Below are positions 26,857 to 36,459 of a stretch of 64,000 nt of DNA, piece by piece. The notes beneath the pieces are model-generated. The model had not been told where the DNA came from. It did not search any database and saw only the letters and a program-made list of their open reading frames with translations. The first letter of the stretch is position 1. Each line of letters opens with the position of its first letter. The DNA comes from Hyphomicrobiales bacterium (GTDB lineage Bacteria > Pseudomonadota > Alphaproteobacteria > Rhizobiales > Rhizobiaceae), in assembly GCA_900473045.1 (NCBI GenBank), contig UCKS01000005.1, positions 159,222-223,221 on the forward strand. The letters run 5' to 3'. The position numbers were made by a program, and so were the translations under genes.

Positions 26857-28920
26857 TTACCCCGCCTCACCATTGCTCTCGTGGATGATCAGGATACCCG
26901 TATCCGTCACCTCAAGAACCTGACTTTCCAGAACGAGTGTCGTTGCCGTTGCTTCCTCCACGATCATCGGACCCTCGATCACTTGCCCCGCTCTCAGCAG
27001 GCCCCGTTGATAGACCGGGCATGAAACCCACCCGAGGGTTTTCCCGAAATAGACGTCGCGACGGGTGGTCGGCGCCGATTTGATACTATTACCGGTTGCA
27101 GGCAGCGACGGCAAGGTGATAACAGGTCCGTTCAGAACGGCTTCAAGGTGAAGGGTGGTTATCTCGATGCCGGCATTGGCCAACCGGAACGAATAGGCCC
27201 GCTCGTGCGCTGCATGAAACCGCTCAGCGAAACTCCCGGCATCGTCATAGCGACCGAACTCGGCAAAGACGCCATGTTCTTGCCCGCGATAGCGGGCCTC
27301 GACCTGGTAGGAGAAGCGGATGTCCGCATCGTGGCCCTTGGCGAAATAGGCGACGGCTTCGGTTTCGAGGTCATCGAACCGGCCCGATAGCTCGCCCAAC
27401 GCTTCCGCTGTCAGGGCGGAAAACCAGGTGCTGCGAAAATCGGCGCGAGGCTCCGCTGCCAGCATGCCCCAGGCGGAAAAAATGCCCGGATGCGGCGGGA
27501 TGATGGTCGCCTTGACACTGAGGTCCCGGCCAAGGCGGGTGGCCAGCGCTGGCCCCGCACCACCGCTGACGACAAAAGCCGCATCGCGTGGATCGTGGCC
27601 GCGCTGGACCGTTACCAGCTTCAGGGCATTGATCATGCTGGCATGCGCGATGTCGATAATGGCGATGGCCGCATCCTCGATGGTCATGCCGAGGGGAGTG
27701 GCGACGGTGGCGATCGCATCGGCCGCCTTCTGCTTGTCCAGATGCATGCTGCCACCGGCAAATGTTGCCGGGTCGAAGATGCCGACGGTCAGAATGGCGT
27801 CGGACAGCGTCGGCTTCTTGCCGCCATGTCCATAGCAGGCTGGTCCGGGAGTGGAGCCGGCACTCTCGGGGCCGACGTGCAGGGCACCCCGATCGTCGAT
27901 CCGGGCGATGGACCCGCCGCCGGAGCCGATCTCGACGATATCCACCACCGGCACCTGCACGGGATGGCCGGGGCGGATGCGGGTGTGCTCGAGCTTGTAA
28001 TCGACATTCAAGGTTGGTCGCCCGCCATGGATCAGCGAGCATTTGGCTGTGGTGCCACCGACATCGAGCGACAGGACCTCGCTTTCACGGAGAGCCTCTC
28101 CGATCCGGGCCGCGCCGGCAACGCCGCCTGCAGGGCCGGATTCGACCAGGGTCAGCGGGCTGTCGACCGCCTGGTCGAATGTCGAAATGCCGCCGTTGGA
28201 CTGCATCGCATAGTAGGGGCAGGTCAGCCCGCGTTTCATCAGCGCCTCTTCCAGCCGCTCGAAATAGTACTGGATGATCGGCTGGACATAGGCGTTCAGA
28301 ACTGCAGTATTGGTGCGCTCGTACTCCCGCCATTGCCGGGATACGGCATGGCTGGCGCAGACCGTAACCTCGGGAAGCGCGTCGGCAAGAATGCCGGCAC
28401 ACAGGATTTCGTGTTCGGGATTGGCATAGCTGTGCAGAAAGAGAATGGCGATTGCCTCGATCTTTTCCTCCTTGCAGCGGGCAATGATCGGCCGCAGGTC
28501 ATCGAGTTCAAGCGGCACGACAATGTGACCTGAAGCATCGAGCCGCTCGCGCACCTCAAAGCGCAATTCCCTCGGAACGAAGGGCTCCGGACTGTGGAAT
28601 TGCAGATTGTAGAGATCGGGGCGGTTCCCCCTGCCGATTTCCAGAACGTCGCGGAAGCCTGCGGTGGTGACCAGCGCCGTGCGCACGCCCTTGCGTTCTG
28701 TGATGGCATTGATGACGGTGGTTCCGCCATGGGCAAAGAACGTGACATCCCGCGTTCGAAGCCCGCACGTCTCTTCTGCCGACGCGATGGCGTTGAGTAC
28801 GCCCCTGGATTGATTCTTGACGGTTGTCAGGCTCTTTGCGGTGAACAGTTCGCCGCTGCGTTCGTCGTATCCGACGAGATCGGTGAAAGTGCCGCCGACA
28901 TCGGTTGCCAGTCTGATCAT
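26857..28920 (-). CDS. HyuA-type hydantoinase/oxoprolinase subunit A
   Basis: ATP-dependent subunit of 687 residues, usual for the family. The N-terminus MIRLATDVGGTFTDLVGYDE is the hallmark acetate/sugar-kinase-like phosphate loop. FAHGGTTVINAITERKG and VVDIVEIGSGGGSIARID follow, and SLDVGGTTAKCSLI marks the second nucleotide-binding half. Relatives open 5-oxoproline, hydantoins or N-methylhydantoin with ATP, or activate acetone; sequence alone does not say which. It is coupled to the HyuB gene by an ATGA overlap and to a PotABCD-type importer downstream. Confidence 0.88.
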   Translation of the reverse strand: MIRLATDVGGTFTDLVGYDERSGELFTAKSLTTVKNQSRGVLNAIASAEETCGLRTRDVTFFAHGGTTVINAITERKGVRTALVTTAGFRDVLEIGRGNRPDLYNLQFHSPEPFVPRELRFEVRERLDASGHIVVPLELDDLRPIIARCKEEKIEAIAILFLHSYANPEHEILCAGILADALPEVTVCASHAVSRQWREYERTNTAVLNAYVQPIIQYYFERLEEALMKRGLTCPYYAMQSNGGISTFDQAVDSPLTLVESGPAGGVAGAARIGEALRESEVLSLDVGGTTAKCSLIHGGRPTLNVDYKLEHTRIRPGHPVQVPVVDIVEIGSGGGSIARIDDRGALHVGPESAGSTPGPACYGHGGKKPTLSDAILTVGIFDPATFAGGSMHLDKQKAADAIATVATPLGMTIEDAAIAIIDIAHASMINALKLVTVQRGHDPRDAAFVVSGGAGPALATRLGRDLSVKATIIPPHPGIFSAWGMLAAEPRADFRSTWFSALTAEALGELSGRFDDLETEAVAYFAKGHDADIRFSYQVEARYRGQEHGVFAEFGRYDDAGSFAERFHAAHERAYSFRLANAGIEITTLHLEAVLNGPVITLPSLPATGNSIKSAPTTRRDVYFGKTLGWVSCPVYQRGLLRAGQVIEGPMIVEEATATTLVLESQVLEVTDTGILIIHESNGEAG

Positions 28921-30611
28921 CCTGAAACCTCCGTGTTGTATCCATAAAGACGCGAAGCTTGTGCCTCTGTCAGAAAGCCGTTGCGCAGGTCCTGCTCGAT
29001 GAGCAGTGGCTCGCGCTTGTGGGCATCGCCCCATCCGCCGCCGCCGCCGGTAATGACGCGCAGGACGTCACCCCTGTTGAGGTCGATATGCGCGACGCGG
29101 CCGTAGGTCCGCACAGCGCCGCCCTGTACGGGGGTGATCTGCAAGGCATTGACCGTTCCCTGCCCGCCGCCATCCATGCCCCAGGGCTGCGTCGTCGTTC
29201 GGCCGAAACTGCCATACGCCGATGCGTCCGTGCTGAGGATCTCGTATTCGCGAACGATACCGAAGCCGCCGCGCCGGCGTCCTGCTCCCGTGCCACCCTC
29301 GACATTGAAGCCGTAGCGCATGACCCGCAGGGGAAACCGCGCCTCGATCACTTCGACGGAATAATTGTAGGTATCGCCATCCGTGAGTGCGATCAGCGCG
29401 CTGGCGCCGTCCCGGTGCTCGCTTGCGCCCCAGCCGCCATGCTGCGGCTCGATGTGGATGAAGGGTTGGCCGCTACGATCCTTGCCGGATATGTAGACCA
29501 CGCAGAGACTGGAATAGGACCCGGCAGAGAACCGCGATGGCATCAGTGGCGCCAGGGCCTTCCACACCAGTTCCGAGGCGTGCACCGACCCCTCGTAATA
29601 CCAGCCGGTCGGGGACGGCTTTTCGGCGGTGAAGATGGTCCCCGGCGGAGCGATGACTGTCAGTGGCCGGAACCAGCCTTCGTTGGAAGGGGCCTGGGGG
29701 CCGACCATGGCCTTGACGATAGTTCTGACTGCCGATTGCAATGCGCCCCGGGCACAGTTGATAGGCCCGGCAACAGCGGGCGGGCAGCCGGTGAAATCGA
29801 TGGTGATACCATCGCCGGCAATGGTCACCGCCACCTTGACGTGGATCGGTTCCTGGCTGACGCCGTCACCGTCGATAATATCGGTTGCCTCGTAGTGGCC
29901 GTCGGGAAGAGCAGCGATCGCTGCCCGGCTGCGGGTCTCGCTGGCGTTCAGAAGATTGGCGAATGCGGAATGAACGACCGAGGCCCCGTACCGGGTGGCA
30001 AGCTCGGTCATGCGGCGTCCTGCAACCCTGACGGTTGCCACCTGCGCATTGAGATCACCCAGGGCGACATCGGGCAGGCGGACATTCTCGCTGATGATGT
30101 GCAGGATTTCATCGGAAAACACATCGCTGCGGACAATCTTGACGCCCGGCAGACGCAAGCCTTCCTGGAACACCGACGTCGCATCGGGAGCAAGGCTTCC
30201 CGGTACCGAGCCGCCGACATCGAGATAGTGGGCGACATTGATGGCGTAGGCGAGGATTTCCCCGCCGACAAACAGCGGCTTGACGATGGCGAAATCGCAG
30301 GCATGCGTGCCACCGGCATAGGGATCGTTGGATAGGAGGATGTCGCCGTCCGCGAGATTGCCGTCAAACTTCTCGATGAGCGCCTTGACCTGCACGCCGA
30401 ACGTGCCGGTAAACAAAGTGATGCCATTCATCTGGGCGACGAGTTCGCCATCGGCAGTCAAGAGACCACAGGCAAAATCGAGCACTTCGTAGATGACCGG
30501 GCTCATGCTGGTGCGGGCCATGACGATGCCCATCTCATCGACGGTCGCCATCAGCTTGCCTTCGATGATCTCCTGGGTCACAGGGTCGACAAGTCTCCCG
30601 CCGGTGCTCAT
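28917..30611 (-). CDS. HyuB-type hydantoinase/oxoprolinase subunit B
   Basis: Subunit of 564 residues from ATG 30611, behind GGAGGG; ATG 30629 is also possible. The family start VDPVTQEIIEGKLMATVDEMG is plain. DGDILLSNDPYAGGTHACDF, DFTGCPPAVAGPINCARGAL and a glycine-rich RRRGGFGIVREYEI region follow in the usual order. HyuB carries the second part of the active site, and with HyuA makes an ATP-dependent amidohydrolase or carboxylase. The preceding LAL regulator gene is 120 bases upstream on the same strand. Confidence 0.9.
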   Translation of the reverse strand: MSTGGRLVDPVTQEIIEGKLMATVDEMGIVMARTSMSPVIYEVLDFACGLLTADGELVAQMNGITLFTGTFGVQVKALIEKFDGNLADGDILLSNDPYAGGTHACDFAIVKPLFVGGEILAYAINVAHYLDVGGSVPGSLAPDATSVFQEGLRLPGVKIVRSDVFSDEILHIISENVRLPDVALGDLNAQVATVRVAGRRMTELATRYGASVVHSAFANLLNASETRSRAAIAALPDGHYEATDIIDGDGVSQEPIHVKVAVTIAGDGITIDFTGCPPAVAGPINCARGALQSAVRTIVKAMVGPQAPSNEGWFRPLTVIAPPGTIFTAEKPSPTGWYYEGSVHASELVWKALAPLMPSRFSAGSYSSLCVVYISGKDRSGQPFIHIEPQHGGWGASEHRDGASALIALTDGDTYNYSVEVIEARFPLRVMRYGFNVEGGTGAGRRRGGFGIVREYEILSTDASAYGSFGRTTTQPWGMDGGGQGTVNALQITPVQGGAVRTYGRVAHIDLNRGDVLRVITGGGGGWGDAHKREPLLIEQDLRNGFLTEAQASRLYGYNTEVSG

Positions 30612-30705
30612 CGTCTGCGAACCCTCCATGCACTCATTGAGGGTAGACTAGGAGCGTTTGACGTGCACCGGTAGCTGATCAGATGGGTGGTTCGGTTTTC
30701 CGCAG

Positions 30706-30723
30706 CCTACCCGTATGGGTAGG
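30706..30723. promoter_or_regulatory. Perfect palindrome CCTACCC-N4-GGGTAGG between the LAL regulator and hyuB
   Basis: 7-bp arms with a 4-bp centre, eight bases past the regulator stop and 95 bases before the hyuB start. It could be the binding site of the LuxR-type domain, or a short terminator for the regulator gene. Lack of a U-tract favours the operator reading. Confidence 0.45.
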
Positions 30724-30730
30724 TTCTTGA

Positions 30731-33430
30731 TCACGGCAGAAAGCCGGAATTCCGTCCAGCCGTCACCGCTGCGGTGCGGGTTGTGACGTTGAGTTTTGCA
30801 AAGATATTGCGCAGGTGAAATTTCACCGTGTTGTCGCTGAGATCCAGCTGGCGGCCGATTTCCTTGTTGCTGAGACCCGCACTCAAAAGGCGCATGACGC
30901 CGCGCTCTCGCTCCGTCAATCCGCCAGGTTCGCGTGTCAGATTGGCAGCCGCTGTACTCGATGAAACGACACTGGCAGGCGTTGGCATTGCCGGTCCGTC
31001 AAGAACATGGGCCAAGCGTTGCACGATGACCGCCGGGATTTCCATCACGCTCGCCAGACGGCCTAAGCCACTTGTGAAATCTGCGCCTTCGATCTGCAGG
31101 ATGGCGCGGTAGTCTGCCACCGGTTGCGACAATAGAAGGTTCGACAGACAGGCGGCGGCTTTGTCCGGCCGATCCTCGGCCTGCAATAGCCGGATGTCGA
31201 AAAGGTCGAGTTCAATTCGGCGCGGCACATGAGGCGTTAACGCCTGCTGCGTTTTCAGACGTTCGAACACGTCGCGTGCCCGCGCGATATCGCCACGTGC
31301 AGCATGAATTCGTGCCCAGAGGAGAGCTGGAACGCAACCACGCAGGTTCAGGCTGAGATTGTTGGTCGCGTCGGCATAGGCAGTCTGCTCTGCGAAGCCG
31401 CTGGCTTCGGCGTAACGCACCGCTTCCTCGCTATCGCCCATCGCGACAAGAAGGGTCACGCGCTCGCCGTCGATCAAGCGCGTCAGCCGGTCGAAGCCGC
31501 GGCGGCGGGCGGCCGATCTGGTACTGTCGATTGCGGCGTGGGCTGCGAGCACATCACCATTCAGGCGAAGCACGCGCTGCTGCGCCATGAAACCTGCGGC
31601 CAGAAGATCGAACCAGGTATCGTGGCGCTCGAGATGCGGCAGTGCCCAGGATAACGCTGTTGTCGCGGCATCGTGCTCGCCACGCATCGACAAAACCTCG
31701 CTCAGCAGGACCTGACCGACGGCATCAAGATCGCTGCCTTCCCCAATATTGGATTGGGCCTCTGCGATCAGGCTCCGGTAGGCATCCTCAGCGCTGGCGC
31801 TGTCGCCGCTGAAGAATGCCGCCTGGCCGATATGGGTATAGAGATGCATGGCACCGAAATCCGCGCCGCCATCGCGAAAGGCCCGCATGGCAAGCTGCCC
31901 ATAGTGCGTGGCGCGATCGAGGTCCGTGCGGATGAGGAAATTGTAGGCCAGCATGTTGAGCGCCAGCGCACGGTGTATGAGTTCCATATCGCTGCCGTAC
32001 GCCAGGTCATCTTCCAGCGCAGAAAGATCGGCAGTGCCGGCCCACCGATCTGTGTACAGCGACATCAGCACGCGCACCACACGCAGGTCACGCGACAACG
32101 TCTGGCCGGTACATGCCCGCTCGGCGATCGTCAGATAGTGGTTGGCTGCATCGAGTTGGCCTGCCTTGGCGCTGATGACGCAGAGGCCAAGGGTTGTCAG
32201 CGGGTAGCCGGAAAGATTGATATCGGCAGCCCTCGGGATCAATGTCTGGAACAGCAGCGTGCCGCCACGCGTGGTGGCATAGACCCGCCGCCATCCGCCG
32301 GCAGTCTCGATGATTTCCGCTGCCAGGGCTGTATCAGCGGCCAGAAGAGCGTGACGGACGGCGGCCTCGCAATCGTCGCGCGTTTGAAACCAGCGTGCGG
32401 CCTCTCTCAGGATATCATGTGTCTCTATGCCGAGCCGTACTGCCTCTTCCTTGAGGAAGCTGTTGAAGACAGGGTGACACCGGATCCACATTCCCTGGGC
32501 ATCCAGAACAGCGATCGGCAGTGCATAGTCCGCAAGCCGGTTGAAAAGCGTTGCTGCGTCCGGGCTGGTGCATATCGCTGCAGACAGTGCACGGCTGATG
32601 GCTGGAAGCGATGCGGTCTCGACGAGGAAATGCTGGATGTCTGCGGGTAGGCTGGAGAAGACCTGTTCGGACAGATAACGGGCCATCTCGGTATTGCTGC
32701 CGTTAAACGATTCCAGGATCGAGGCGCTGTTGCTGCTTTCGGCAACCAGAACACGGACCATCTGCAGCGCCACTGCCCAGCCTTCGGTGCGTTTGTTCAG
32801 TTCGCCGATTTGGTCGCGCGTGAGTTTTTCGGCCCGTCCAACAAAAAACTCCTGCGCTTCGATGTCTGAAAAACTGAGATCAGCGACACCGATCTGCTTG
32901 AGTTCGCCAGTCAGCCGAAGAGCGGAAATCGGAAACCGGGGGGCACTGCGGGAGATCAGCACGAATTTGACGTGGGCGAGGTCTCTTGCGGCCAGTAGTT
33001 TTGCCAGAAGCGATTCCGTCGCATCCGTTTGGGCAAAATGGTAGTCGTCCAGGAAAAGCGTCACTGGTTTTCTGATCCGGCGCAACCGCGTGACGAGTAC
33101 GGATAAAAGTGTGGCGACGGGCATGTTGCTGGCATCGAGGCCCCGCCCCTCGCCCGGTTGCAAATCCTGCAGCGCTTCCAGCAGGGCGACGAGGAAGTGG
33201 CTTTGGTCGCAATCATCCGTTTCCAGCGGCAACCAGACCACGTTTCCCGCGTGGTTTCTCAAGAGATCGTACCATTGCGCGGCGAAAGATGTCTTGCCGT
33301 AGCCGGCCGGAGCTATGATGGTCGTCAGCCGCCGAGGCCCCAAACGCTGCAACTGCTGCAGCAGATTGCGGCGCTTGATATGCCGGCCGCCATTTACCGG
33401 CGGTTGAAATCGGTTTTGTTGAGTGACCAT
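30731..33430 (-). CDS. LAL/MalT-type LuxR family transcriptional regulator
   Basis: Large regulator of 899 residues. The N-terminal STAND ATPase has Walker A in APAGYGKTSFAAQW (about residues 40-53) and Walker B in VTLFLDDYHFAQ. A long helical repeat region (about 350-800, TPR-like) is the usual signal-sensing arm. The C-terminal LuxR helix-turn-helix (about 835-899) reads LTERERGVMRLLSAGLSNKEIGRQLDLSDNTVKFH in two adjoining helices. Such proteins are ATP-dependent activators triggered by a small inducer. It precedes the hyuBA-importer operon on the same strand and likely activates it. Confidence 0.9.
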   Translation of the reverse strand: MVTQQNRFQPPVNGGRHIKRRNLLQQLQRLGPRRLTTIIAPAGYGKTSFAAQWYDLLRNHAGNVVWLPLETDDCDQSHFLVALLEALQDLQPGEGRGLDASNMPVATLLSVLVTRLRRIRKPVTLFLDDYHFAQTDATESLLAKLLAARDLAHVKFVLISRSAPRFPISALRLTGELKQIGVADLSFSDIEAQEFFVGRAEKLTRDQIGELNKRTEGWAVALQMVRVLVAESSNSASILESFNGSNTEMARYLSEQVFSSLPADIQHFLVETASLPAISRALSAAICTSPDAATLFNRLADYALPIAVLDAQGMWIRCHPVFNSFLKEEAVRLGIETHDILREAARWFQTRDDCEAAVRHALLAADTALAAEIIETAGGWRRVYATTRGGTLLFQTLIPRAADINLSGYPLTTLGLCVISAKAGQLDAANHYLTIAERACTGQTLSRDLRVVRVLMSLYTDRWAGTADLSALEDDLAYGSDMELIHRALALNMLAYNFLIRTDLDRATHYGQLAMRAFRDGGADFGAMHLYTHIGQAAFFSGDSASAEDAYRSLIAEAQSNIGEGSDLDAVGQVLLSEVLSMRGEHDAATTALSWALPHLERHDTWFDLLAAGFMAQQRVLRLNGDVLAAHAAIDSTRSAARRRGFDRLTRLIDGERVTLLVAMGDSEEAVRYAEASGFAEQTAYADATNNLSLNLRGCVPALLWARIHAARGDIARARDVFERLKTQQALTPHVPRRIELDLFDIRLLQAEDRPDKAAACLSNLLLSQPVADYRAILQIEGADFTSGLGRLASVMEIPAVIVQRLAHVLDGPAMPTPASVVSSSTAAANLTREPGGLTERERGVMRLLSAGLSNKEIGRQLDLSDNTVKFHLRNIFAKLNVTTRTAAVTAGRNSGFLP

Positions 33431-33574
33431 TCCATATGTTTGCGGAGGCTGGAGCCAGATTGCAAGTTAACGATGGAAATAAGCGTCCTCTAAATTCTGA
33501 AAATGCGATGTATTTCACCATTTGCATGCGCACATCTGCCGGTTTTTGAGCTGGCAGAGTTGCGCGCGATTTAT

Positions 33575-34582
33575 TCACCGCCGCAGAACTGCAATAAACG
33601 CGAGGCCGCCGACCAGCCCCGTGATCACGCCGATGGGAATGTCTTCCGGGGCCATGACAACGCGGGCGGCGATATCGGCAAGAATGAGCACCACCGCACC
33701 GGTCAGCGCCGACAATGGGATAACACGGACATTGTCGCTGCCGGCGACGAGCCGGACGAAATGCGGCACCATCAGGCCGATAAATCCGATGGCGCCGGAA
33801 AAGGCCACCATCACCCCTGTCAGAAGGGCCGTCACCACGAATAGTTGTGCTCGAAAACGCGCGACCGGGATGCCCAGCGTCGCCGCCGTCTCATCGCCCA
33901 TGGCCAACGCATTGACTTCCCGCGCCCGCAAGACGAGCCAGGCGAGGCAGACGCCGAGAACTGCGGCGGGATAGACGAGGTGCTGCCACTGCGCCAGCCC
34001 CAGGCCACCCAGCATCCAGAATATGACCGTATGAGCGGCGCGCGCGTCGCCAAGAAAGATCAGGAGATTGGCCAGCGCCGTGGCCACAAATGCGACCGCG
34101 ATGCCTGACAGCACCAGCCGATCGGCCGCCTGCCCGGAAAAGCGCGTGACCGCGACGACGGCGATCGTTGCCAGAAGCGAACCGGCAAACGCAAACAGCG
34201 GCACGGTCACAAGACCGAAGATAAGCCCGGTGTGTAGCAATGCCAGGATCGCCCCCAGCGCGCCGCCGGACGAAACTCCAAGAAGATGCGGGTCGGCGAG
34301 CGGATTGCGCGTGACGGCCTGCAACACGGTGCCGACCACGGCAAGACCCGCCCCCACCAATGCGGCGAGGATGACGCGGGGAAAGCGGACATCCCAGACG
34401 ATGCTATCGCGCCCGGCCGACCATGTGACCTCGATCAAGCCCGGCGCCAGTTTGTTGGCGACGATGGACCAGACGGTGACGAACGAAATGGGCGCAGCGC
34501 CTAGAGAGACGCCTGCTGTGATGCAAAGGCCGATCAGGATCGCCGGTACGGTTATCATTAGAAAATGTCGGCCGCTCATCAT
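33575..34582 (-). CDS. FecCD/BtuC-type ABC permease
   Basis: Permease of 335 residues with about ten hydrophobic helices, the fold of vitamin B12, siderophore and haem importers. Family marks are WDVRFPRVILAALVGAGLAVVG, RNPLADPHLLGVSSGGALGA and GFIGLMVPHFVRLVAG, ending with the ED(I)PIGVITGLVGG segment. It forms the channel for the binding protein and ATPase encoded just upstream. Because the operon starts with a cobalamin riboswitch, the cargo is probably a corrinoid or a cobalt chelate rather than ferric siderophore. Confidence 0.92.
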   Translation of the reverse strand: MMSGRHFLMITVPAILIGLCITAGVSLGAAPISFVTVWSIVANKLAPGLIEVTWSAGRDSIVWDVRFPRVILAALVGAGLAVVGTVLQAVTRNPLADPHLLGVSSGGALGAILALLHTGLIFGLVTVPLFAFAGSLLATIAVVAVTRFSGQAADRLVLSGIAVAFVATALANLLIFLGDARAAHTVIFWMLGGLGLAQWQHLVYPAAVLGVCLAWLVLRAREVNALAMGDETAATLGIPVARFRAQLFVVTALLTGVMVAFSGAIGFIGLMVPHFVRLVAGSDNVRVIPLSALTGAVVLILADIAARVVMAPEDIPIGVITGLVGGLAFIAVLRR

Positions 34583-34612
34583 GTCGTGTCCATTGTGTAC
34601 GCAAAAAGCAAA

Positions 34613-34638
34613 GGCCGGGCAGATCGATCCGCCCGGCC
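34613..34638 (-). terminator. Intercistronic hairpin after the binding-protein gene
   Basis: GGCCGGGC (34613-34620) and GCCCGGCC (34631-34638) form a perfect 8-bp stem. The 10-base loop itself contains GATCGATC. It lies between the binding-protein stop and the permease start. Confidence 0.55.
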
Positions 34639-34660
34639 GGATGTTTCGGATCGGCGGCTG

Positions 34661-35623
34661 CTACATGTTGCGCGGATGAAACGCGTCGGCCAAACGGCCG
34701 ATTGCATCGATGTTGCGTGGGCCGGGTGTTGCTTCGACATAGTCGAGCACGACGAAACGATCATTCTTGACGGCATCGAGGCTTTTGAAGGCGGGATTTT
34801 CCTTCATGAAGGCGATTTTCTGCTCGGCGGTCACGTCGCTATAATTCACGATGACGATCACCTGCGGATTGCGCTCGATCACCGGTTCCCAGGACACTTC
34901 GACCCAGCTTTTCTCGACATCGTCCATGATGTTGGCGCCGCCGGCTGCCTCGATCATCGCGGTTGGAATACCGAAGCGCCCGGATGTAAATGGCTTCTCG
35001 GTGCCCGAATCATAGACAAAGACGCGAACGGGCTGCTTGACCTCACCGATCCTGCTCCTGATGTCGGCAAGCCCTTTTTCGTAGCCTGCGACGAGCGCCT
35101 TTGCTTTATCATCGACGCCGAAGATTGCGCCGAGGTTGAGGATATCGACAAACATGTCGTTCATCGTTGGCTTGGCCTTCGCCATGATGTGAATGCAGGA
35201 TTCCGTCAGTTCGTAGACCTTGATCTTGAAGGGATCGAGTGTCTCCGGCGTCACCTCGCCGCCGACTTTCATGCCGTAGTTCCAGCCGGCGAAAAAGAAG
35301 TCGGCGTCGGCATTGAGCAGGACTTCCTTGGTCGGGTATTTCTCTGACAGTTCAGGGAGCTCCTTGACCCCGTCGCGCAGTTTTTCATCCAGCGTCTTCC
35401 AGCCGGAAATGCCGGTATAGCCGACCATGTGGTCCTGCAGCTGCAAGGCCAGCATCATTTCGGTCAGATTGACGTCGTTGGAAATTGCCCGTTTCGGTGC
35501 GGCGTCGAAGGTAACCTCCCGGTTGCAGCTCTTCACGGTGACCGGATAGGCAAACGCCGGCAGGGCGATGAAGGCCGTGGCAAGGAAACCCGCAGCGGAG
35601 GCGAACAGGCGGAAAGAGGGCAT
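34661..35623 (-). CDS. Periplasmic corrinoid/metal-chelate binding protein (BtuF/FecB-like)
   Basis: Binding protein of 320 residues with a signal peptide (FASAAGFLATAFIALPAFA). AAAGGA stands before the ATG. The mature start VTVKSCNREVTFDAAPKRAISND is the standard opening of cluster A-II receptors, and a long helix links two lobes. Glutamates that dock on BtuC-type permeases are plausible in each lobe but were not assigned. Its place in a B12-riboswitch operon suggests a corrinoid ligand; an iron or haem chelate cannot be excluded by sequence. Confidence 0.85.
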   Translation of the reverse strand: MPSFRLFASAAGFLATAFIALPAFAYPVTVKSCNREVTFDAAPKRAISNDVNLTEMMLALQLQDHMVGYTGISGWKTLDEKLRDGVKELPELSEKYPTKEVLLNADADFFFAGWNYGMKVGGEVTPETLDPFKIKVYELTESCIHIMAKAKPTMNDMFVDILNLGAIFGVDDKAKALVAGYEKGLADIRSRIGEVKQPVRVFVYDSGTEKPFTSGRFGIPTAMIEAAGGANIMDDVEKSWVEVSWEPVIERNPQVIVIVNYSDVTAEQKIAFMKENPAFKSLDAVKNDRFVVLDYVEATPGPRNIDAIGRLADAFHPRNM

Positions 35624-35639
35624 GGTTGGTCCTTTCGGT

Positions 35640-36434
35640 TCAGGCGGTCTTGAGGGAAAATGAAAAGCGCGCGGCGGCGTTGCCCTCTATTGGATGAGCA
35701 AGGGCGGTGACGCCGAAGGTGGTCGAAATCGCGTGGGGTGTCAGTACGTCGCGCGGGAGGCCGAAGCCGACCATCCGGCCGTCGCGCATCAGCGCCACAT
35801 GGGTGGCAAACGTACCGGCCAGATTGATATCATGCAGACTGGTGACGATGGTCAGCTTCAGCCCGGCGAGCAGATGAAGAATCTCCAGCTGGTGGCGGAT
35901 ATCAAGATGGTTGGTCGGCTCATCAAGGATGATGATGTCGGGCTTCTGCGCCAGCGCCCGGGCGACCAGCACCCGCTGCTTCTCGCCTCCCGACAGTGTC
36001 GCAAACTGGCGATTGGCCATGGCGGCGAGATCCAGATGTTCCAGGCAATGTCTGACCTGGGCACGGTCCTCGTCCGTCCAGCCTGTCAGGCCCTGGCGCC
36101 TCGGAATGCGGCCCATCATCACCACGTCAAGTACGGTGAAAGGGAAGTCTGCCGGCATTTCCTGCAGCACGACGGCGACACGGAGGGCCACAGCCCGGGC
36201 GGAAAGCGTGCGAATGTCCTCGCCATTGATTTCGATGCGGCCCGCCACCGGGGCCACGCCCCGATAAAGGCAGCGCAGCAGCGACGTCTTGCCGGCACCG
36301 TTCGGCCCGATGATGGCAAGCCGGTCGCCGGCCTGTAGTGAAAAGCTGACATCGCGAACGAGAAGGAGATCGGCTCTTGGACCCCAGCTAAGGCCAAAAA
36401 CGTTGAGGTTGGCGCCCCTGCCTTCACAGCTCAT
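35640..36434 (-). CDS. BtuD/FecE-type ABC ATPase
   Basis: ATPase of 264 residues with Walker A IIGPNGAGKTSLLR (about residues 41-54), signature TLSGGEKQRVLVARAL, Walker B IIILDEP and the switch histidine in TSLHDINLA. These match the B12/siderophore importer class. It lies 25 bases after the DUF1636 gene, with GGGAGA before its start, and 16 bases before the binding-protein start. Confidence 0.92.
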   Translation of the reverse strand: MSCEGRGANLNVFGLSWGPRADLLLVRDVSFSLQAGDRLAIIGPNGAGKTSLLRCLYRGVAPVAGRIEINGEDIRTLSARAVALRVAVVLQEMPADFPFTVLDVVMMGRIPRRQGLTGWTDEDRAQVRHCLEHLDLAAMANRQFATLSGGEKQRVLVARALAQKPDIIILDEPTNHLDIRHQLEILHLLAGLKLTIVTSLHDINLAGTFATHVALMRDGRMVGFGLPRDVLTPHAISTTFGVTALAHPIEGNAAARFSFSLKTA

Positions 36435-36459
36435 GGATTGTCTCCCAGGCCTGCTGGTT

